DNA of 64,000 bases. Origin: Takakia lepidozioides. Taxonomy: Eukaryota; Streptophyta; Takakiopsida; Takakiales; Takakiaceae. The stretch is taken from NCBI GenBank assembly GCA_030704615.1, contig CM060731.1:80208756-80272755 (forward strand), in the 5' to 3' direction. Positions 59,066 to 64,000 of the stretch are shown in pieces (positions within the stretch are counted from its first letter, which is position 1; each line of letters opens with the position of its first letter). The notes below the pieces were generated by a model, which worked only from the letters and a program-made list of their open reading frames with translations, made no database searches and was not told where the DNA came from. The position numbers were made by a program, and so were the translations under genes.

Positions 59066-62000
59066 ACCTCTATCTACCAGATCGCAACCAAGAACTTGCA
59101 GATGCGTTTGGCATGCAAAAACAATGACAATCGTGGAAGAAAAAGAACCTCTAAGCCGTTGGGATGAGCAGTCGCGGCCTTGGGCTCGGCACCCGTGAGG
59201 CTTCGGGAGTCCAAACAGAGCAAGAAAGAAGCTTGAGCAGGTCGTGGGAATCGGGACTATACACTGCCAACGCTAGCCTCCTAGGTACGTTAGTTCCTAT
59301 ATGGGAAGAGGCTCTTATTTCCGCGAACTCTGGTTGGCATCACACATATATCTATGTCACTTTCAATCTTGCATTTGTTAAGGATGAGAGCTGGAAGTGA
59401 TCTCATAGCCGTAAAATGTAGGGTACAAAGGAGTTTTGTGGGATTATTAGGTTTTGTTTCATTATAATATTAATATTGTGGCTATGGACGACACCCTTGA
59501 CACCTATAGTATTAATAGTCAATGGAGCATTGTACCATCCATGTTGACGAAGGGCCAGAAGTAGGGGATCATATTTTTCGTGTTTGTTAAGGATTGATTG
59601 GGCTAGGTAGTGACCATGGCAGAATGAAAATTTAACTATATGGATAGTGAAGAAGGGATATGGACTTGTTGATGTTGTTGAGAAAAATATGGAGTTGGAC
59701 AATCAATATATTAAGATAGGCAGTGGCATGATGGGTGGACGAAGAAAGTGCAAGGCAGGAACCCGGGAGTGATTGTGTGGTTTGATGGCCTACTTTGGGA
59801 TGCCCTAGCGTTTATGAGGTTGAACCATTTGGAGATCTGATGTGATAGGAGGAGTTTTTGGAGTGTCAAACTCCTTGATTATGTCGAATTATTTGAAGAC
59901 CATGGAGTGTGGGGGTGTTTTTAATGTATGAGAAGATGAGGCCATGTGTGTATTTGAGGGGGTTGAGTCCATCACATCATGCAATATTTGTCTATAGTGA
60001 TGGTAAAATATGTTGCGCCTTTAGTTGTCCATATATTGTCCATTTCGGAAGTGGAGTGTTTGTTTGGATGTCCAAAAATGGTTGGATAGACTATATGTAG
60101 GAGATGTGGGGAGACAACCCATTTGGATATGTACGAATTTGTGTAAGTGCAAGAGGTGAGGTTGGGCAGCGCACGAGCATGAAGGGCATACTCCAAATAT
60201 TCCCTAAAACGAAATCACGAAACTCACGAAATTAATTATATATTATTTAAAAACATATTAGAAGCTCTACTCACACGCCCAGCCCACATGGTAATAGATA
60301 CCCACAACAAAAGTGCCCAGTACTTTAAGGTCAACACGTAAACAATCAGATTTGTTAGAACATATTCGAAAGGTGAAGTGGCTCTTAGTTCTGCCGGCCC
60401 AGCCAGAGTCTTTTCTCTCTCTATGTGTCAGAACATATTTGTGATCACTGTAGAAACTGCATGTTACGCAAAAACTGAGACACCCAATCCTACGCTTCAT
60501 CGCCATTGCTTCATTGTGTCATTGTATTTTGTGTCTGTCGCAGGATCTTTCTGATGATTCGTCAAGCAATCATCAGTGTGGTTGAGTGGTCTGCACTCTA
60601 CTTGCACGTAAGCTGATTGCAGAGAGAGATCAATAAATTATTATTTTTTCTTCACTTTTCTTTCTCATTGGATTTTCATATTATTGATTTTTCTTCCTAT
60701 TGTTCAGCCCCATGCCATTGCTCAACATTTTTCGTTGGTGTTTAGGTGGTGTTTGATATGAGTCTTCTAGGTTTTGCATATAGTGTACTGGTAGCAGGTC
60801 TAGTTTGAATTGTAAATGTAGATGACCTAGTCCCTCAAATAGATGCTTGCTGAAACCTCAGTTGGTATGTGTGAATCCTTACCTCTACTAGAAGCAAGCT
60901 TAATTAATGTTGGCAGTTAAATGTGTGATGAGCTTGCCTCTTGGTGGATGTCGTGTGTTTCCGTGGACTGTCCATTTGTTATGAATCACTTGGTCACTAG
61001 TCATATTGGTGGCTAAGATTGGGTCTGGAAAAGGATTCGGGGGATGTTGCTTGCTTATCTAGGGTTGTCCAAGATAGACACATCTATGGCATTGGACTTA
61101 GAGTTAGCATAGCAGTTGTATGCTGAACGGGGTGCAATACAGGGACTACCAAAGCAAGCCTTTGGTCTTGAGGAGCATCATGGGTTTAATTAGATGCAGG
61201 AGACGACTGATCCAACAGTAGGATATAGTCTCTTCATCGCAAATCATCTTGTACTTGCGCCATGAAGACTGAAGGTGGCTATTATGTGGGATGTACCCTG
61301 ACCAAGACAAGGAAATAATGATGCAATTGTAATCAAGTAATTGCATATGGGTCGATAGTTCCAAAAAACCACTTCGGGGATTCACAATTGAAGTAATATC
61401 CTAAGGTTTGTGAACTATGAGCGTTCGGCTGTACATGAAGGTTGGTGAGATGATGAAAGCAAGTTTCATCTTAACATGCACTCAAATGGGTTCCCTTTTC
61501 AACACCAATCTACAGATTTCATCCCTGTTGAAAACAAAGTGACAACTATTCTTCTGCATTTTTAACTCATTTCAACCACATGACCATTTTCTCTTTCCAC
61601 CATTTCCACTGGCAGCGTACTCTACAAATACTAATTGGGCCATCCCTCTGCCGCGCAAGGTATTAGTGTCCCAGTACTTAGAACTATTCAAAATATAGCC
61701 TAAGCAACGTAGCACAGATGAATTCCAAGGTTGCTTGCAATTTGATGCAATATACACGCATATTACCTTTGAAATTGAGAATACCCACGTTGATGAATGA
61801 TGAAGAAAGCTAAAACCTCCTGCTTGAGGCTTGTCATACACATGTTCAAATCTCATCGCATGTGTCAGAGTGAAGTTCCTAATGAGAGGTTCTATAAATC
61901 AATTCATGAGATACTCAGTTTCCAAGTGCTAGTGCTGTTCATATGGTGTGATTATTTGAGACTTCAACACATAGACAACTAATCTAAGATCTCTAGACTT

Positions 62001-64000
62001 ACGATGTCTCCAATTCACTTCGGTGTCCTCATTTTTGTAGGCAGACTGCCAAATTTTAGAGAACTCGCCGTGCCAAACCACTGCTGAGTCGGAAATTTTG
62101 ACGTAAAGAATGTTGTCCTTACACCAACTGATATCGAAATTTGAAAGCAACTTTTGTTTTCTCTTCTCCGAACACCTGCAAAAAGTTTTGACAAACATAT
62201 ATTATGTCTTCTTCCCCTCAGTCAGGTCATTGTAAGACTGAGGTGGGGTCCCCATGGCCGAATTGACAATGTAATTTCCAAATCTGCCAAACGGAGTGAG
62301 CCTTGAGACATGCCCAAACATGAGTCATTGCTTTAGCATTGCCATTCTTCTTTACCCCTTTTGTACATCACCACGGACTCAAACCCCTGCAACCTCAAAT
62401 AGTGCCCAACGAGCTTAATGGCCCAGTCTACACTTCCTCAACACTCTGCTCATGTGTATTTTAAATAGAAGGCTTAGAACTTTTTATATTGAAACCTTGT
62501 TTCCTTGTATATATAACCAAGGGTGATTTTCATTAGACAGTGCACTTGGGGTTTTGTTGGTGAATCCCAATTATGTAGTCGTGAAGGTGAATATAATTCG
62601 TGAATTTCTTTGCAGAGATGTCGCATTTGGAACAGTCCACATGTTTGTTCAACAACTCAATATTTCATCTAAATTTATATAGTGTAGGGTTTCTAACTAC
62701 AATAGGTATGTGTACCAACTGTTAGATTGCAAAAACAATAATGTACCAGATAACTATAGATTTTTAAAGTTGATTACTATGGATTGCAGATGTTACATAT
62801 AAAATCTTACGGACTAAAAAAACATCATCTACACTCATATAATGGCACAAAGGAAAACATACTAGAGGTGCCATTTTTAAAACCAATCCAAATCCACTTT
62901 TATATGGACTAGTTATCTTAGGTATTGAGAGCTATGGACTATTTTATACCTAAAAAATAAATTGTCCATAACATGCTATATTTTGGATATTGGGATGTCA
63001 CCTTTTACTAAAAAGACATACAAACCTATAATCTAGAGGTGTCGGGTGGTATATGGACAAGTGGTTGTAAACTCTAAGTTTTGACATTTTCAAATTAAAG
63101 AGTAATATATCTAGTTTACAATGTCTTCAATATTTTGAGAGGGGACTCTTTACTAAAAACGTTAGGTATACTACTTTCTTTCTTTTTTAATAAAACAAAA
63201 ACATATAATGATTTTTTTTTTTTTCTCCCCATGGACTTTCATGGACTCAACATCTGTTGTTTTTAGACACCAAATCCTGCAAACACCCAGATAAGGGACA
63301 GTGGGATGAATCAATTTTATTTTCAATCTGATACAAACTAGAGACCAGACCTTCAATCCTGCCAGTTTCACTTTCTGTATTGTGGATTATATTGTGGATT
63401 TGTCAAAACACTCCTCAAGTTGCAGTTTTGGTTATGAAGTAGGGTATCTTCATCATGGGGGGTCTCTCTTCAAGGTCCTCCTTGTTGGATAGAAATTGGC
63501 TATGGTGTTCATCATTTTTCTCATGGTTCCATGTGGTGTTAGGATCAGTCTAATGATTGAATGGAGTTTTGATTCACGGTCACAATTTATTTTGATATCT
63601 CAATCTTTCTACAAATGGGCTGAGTGACACAATAATTTTCTCATCCCGCACCTACTATTGATGTGTTTGCTTTATGGTCCCTTGGGTTTTTTTTTTTTTT
63701 GTGAAAATAAAGAAAGGAGACAGCGGCCCTTGAACTCATAAAGAAAAAACGCAGATACAAGGAGGAAAAAAATAACCTCCGATGAGTGCCATAAGATGCG
63801 CCGATGAGTGCCTTTTTCCCCCTTATCGATAACATTTTGAGGGCTATTTCCCCACTTTAAAAATTATTTTTATATTTTTTATATTTTTAAATATCCGAAA
63901 TTAAAATATCAAACTATAATTGTCAGCCATAATTGAATGTTTTATCAAGTTGTTGTACCGTGGAATTCGACATAAAATTTAGATATAAATAATTTTGTTA
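59066..64000. other. AT-rich intergenic DNA, no gene seen
   Basis: Frames are short and composition-driven. A (T)n run near 63690 and AATAAA-like text near 60630 could be retroposon ends, but no termini, duplications or domains were identified. I see nothing else to annotate. Confidence 0.45.

Noticed and set aside
60330-60660. Possible solo LTR ending in an AATAAA-type signal
   Set aside because: No TG...CA termini or target duplication could be defined.
1-64000. CRISPR arrays, operons and bacterial-type defence systems
   Set aside because: The window is plant nuclear DNA with spliced genes; no regular spacer-repeat array or prokaryotic gene block was seen.

Overview
The window is nuclear DNA of a land plant. 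It carries spliced genes with plant-only or plant-type content: a NAC transcription factor, the nuclear photosystem I gene psaE with a transit peptide, a type II metacaspase, and a plant-type complex I NDUFB2. Introns follow GT-AG rules at the positions expected for plant homologues. A broken PLS-type PPR fragment with wording common in non-seed plants, short pyrimidine or purine leaders and many short repeats suggest a bryophyte, lycophyte or fern. The species cannot be fixed from sequence alone.

Layout: NAC gene (minus, running off the left edge); repeat-bearing spacer; ESCRT-III VPS32/SNF7 (minus, six exons); a lysine-rich nuclear-type protein (plus), divergent from VPS32; mitochondrial ketopantoate hydroxymethyltransferase (plus, five exons); a repeat-rich AT-rich spacer (20-23 kb) with a hAT-like MITE; a long acidic coiled-coil-type gene of about 8 kb (plus, at least 11 exons, one in-frame stop needing explanation); a repeat block (32-38.5 kb) with a GTCATCGTC minisatellite, a PPR pseudogene, tRNA-derived SINEs and a 735-bp TIR element; a type II metacaspase (minus, five exons, one GC-AG intron, expanded linker); psaE (minus); a spacer with a tandem duplication split by a second hAT-like MITE; then a head-to-head pair of respiratory-chain genes, NDUFB2 (complex I, minus) and the Rieske protein (complex III, plus), with a long hairpin between them. 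A decayed Ty3/gypsy pol fragment lies at 56-59 kb. The last 5 kb is AT-rich with no gene that I can support.

The genes are mostly single housekeeping units rather than a pathway cluster. The two candidates for coordinated control are the divergent pairs VPS32/lysine-rich protein and NDUFB2/Rieske, each with an inverted repeat in the shared upstream region. Exon coordinates were deduced by hand from reading frames, splice dinucleotides, phase agreement and remembered family sequences. No alignment or search was run.
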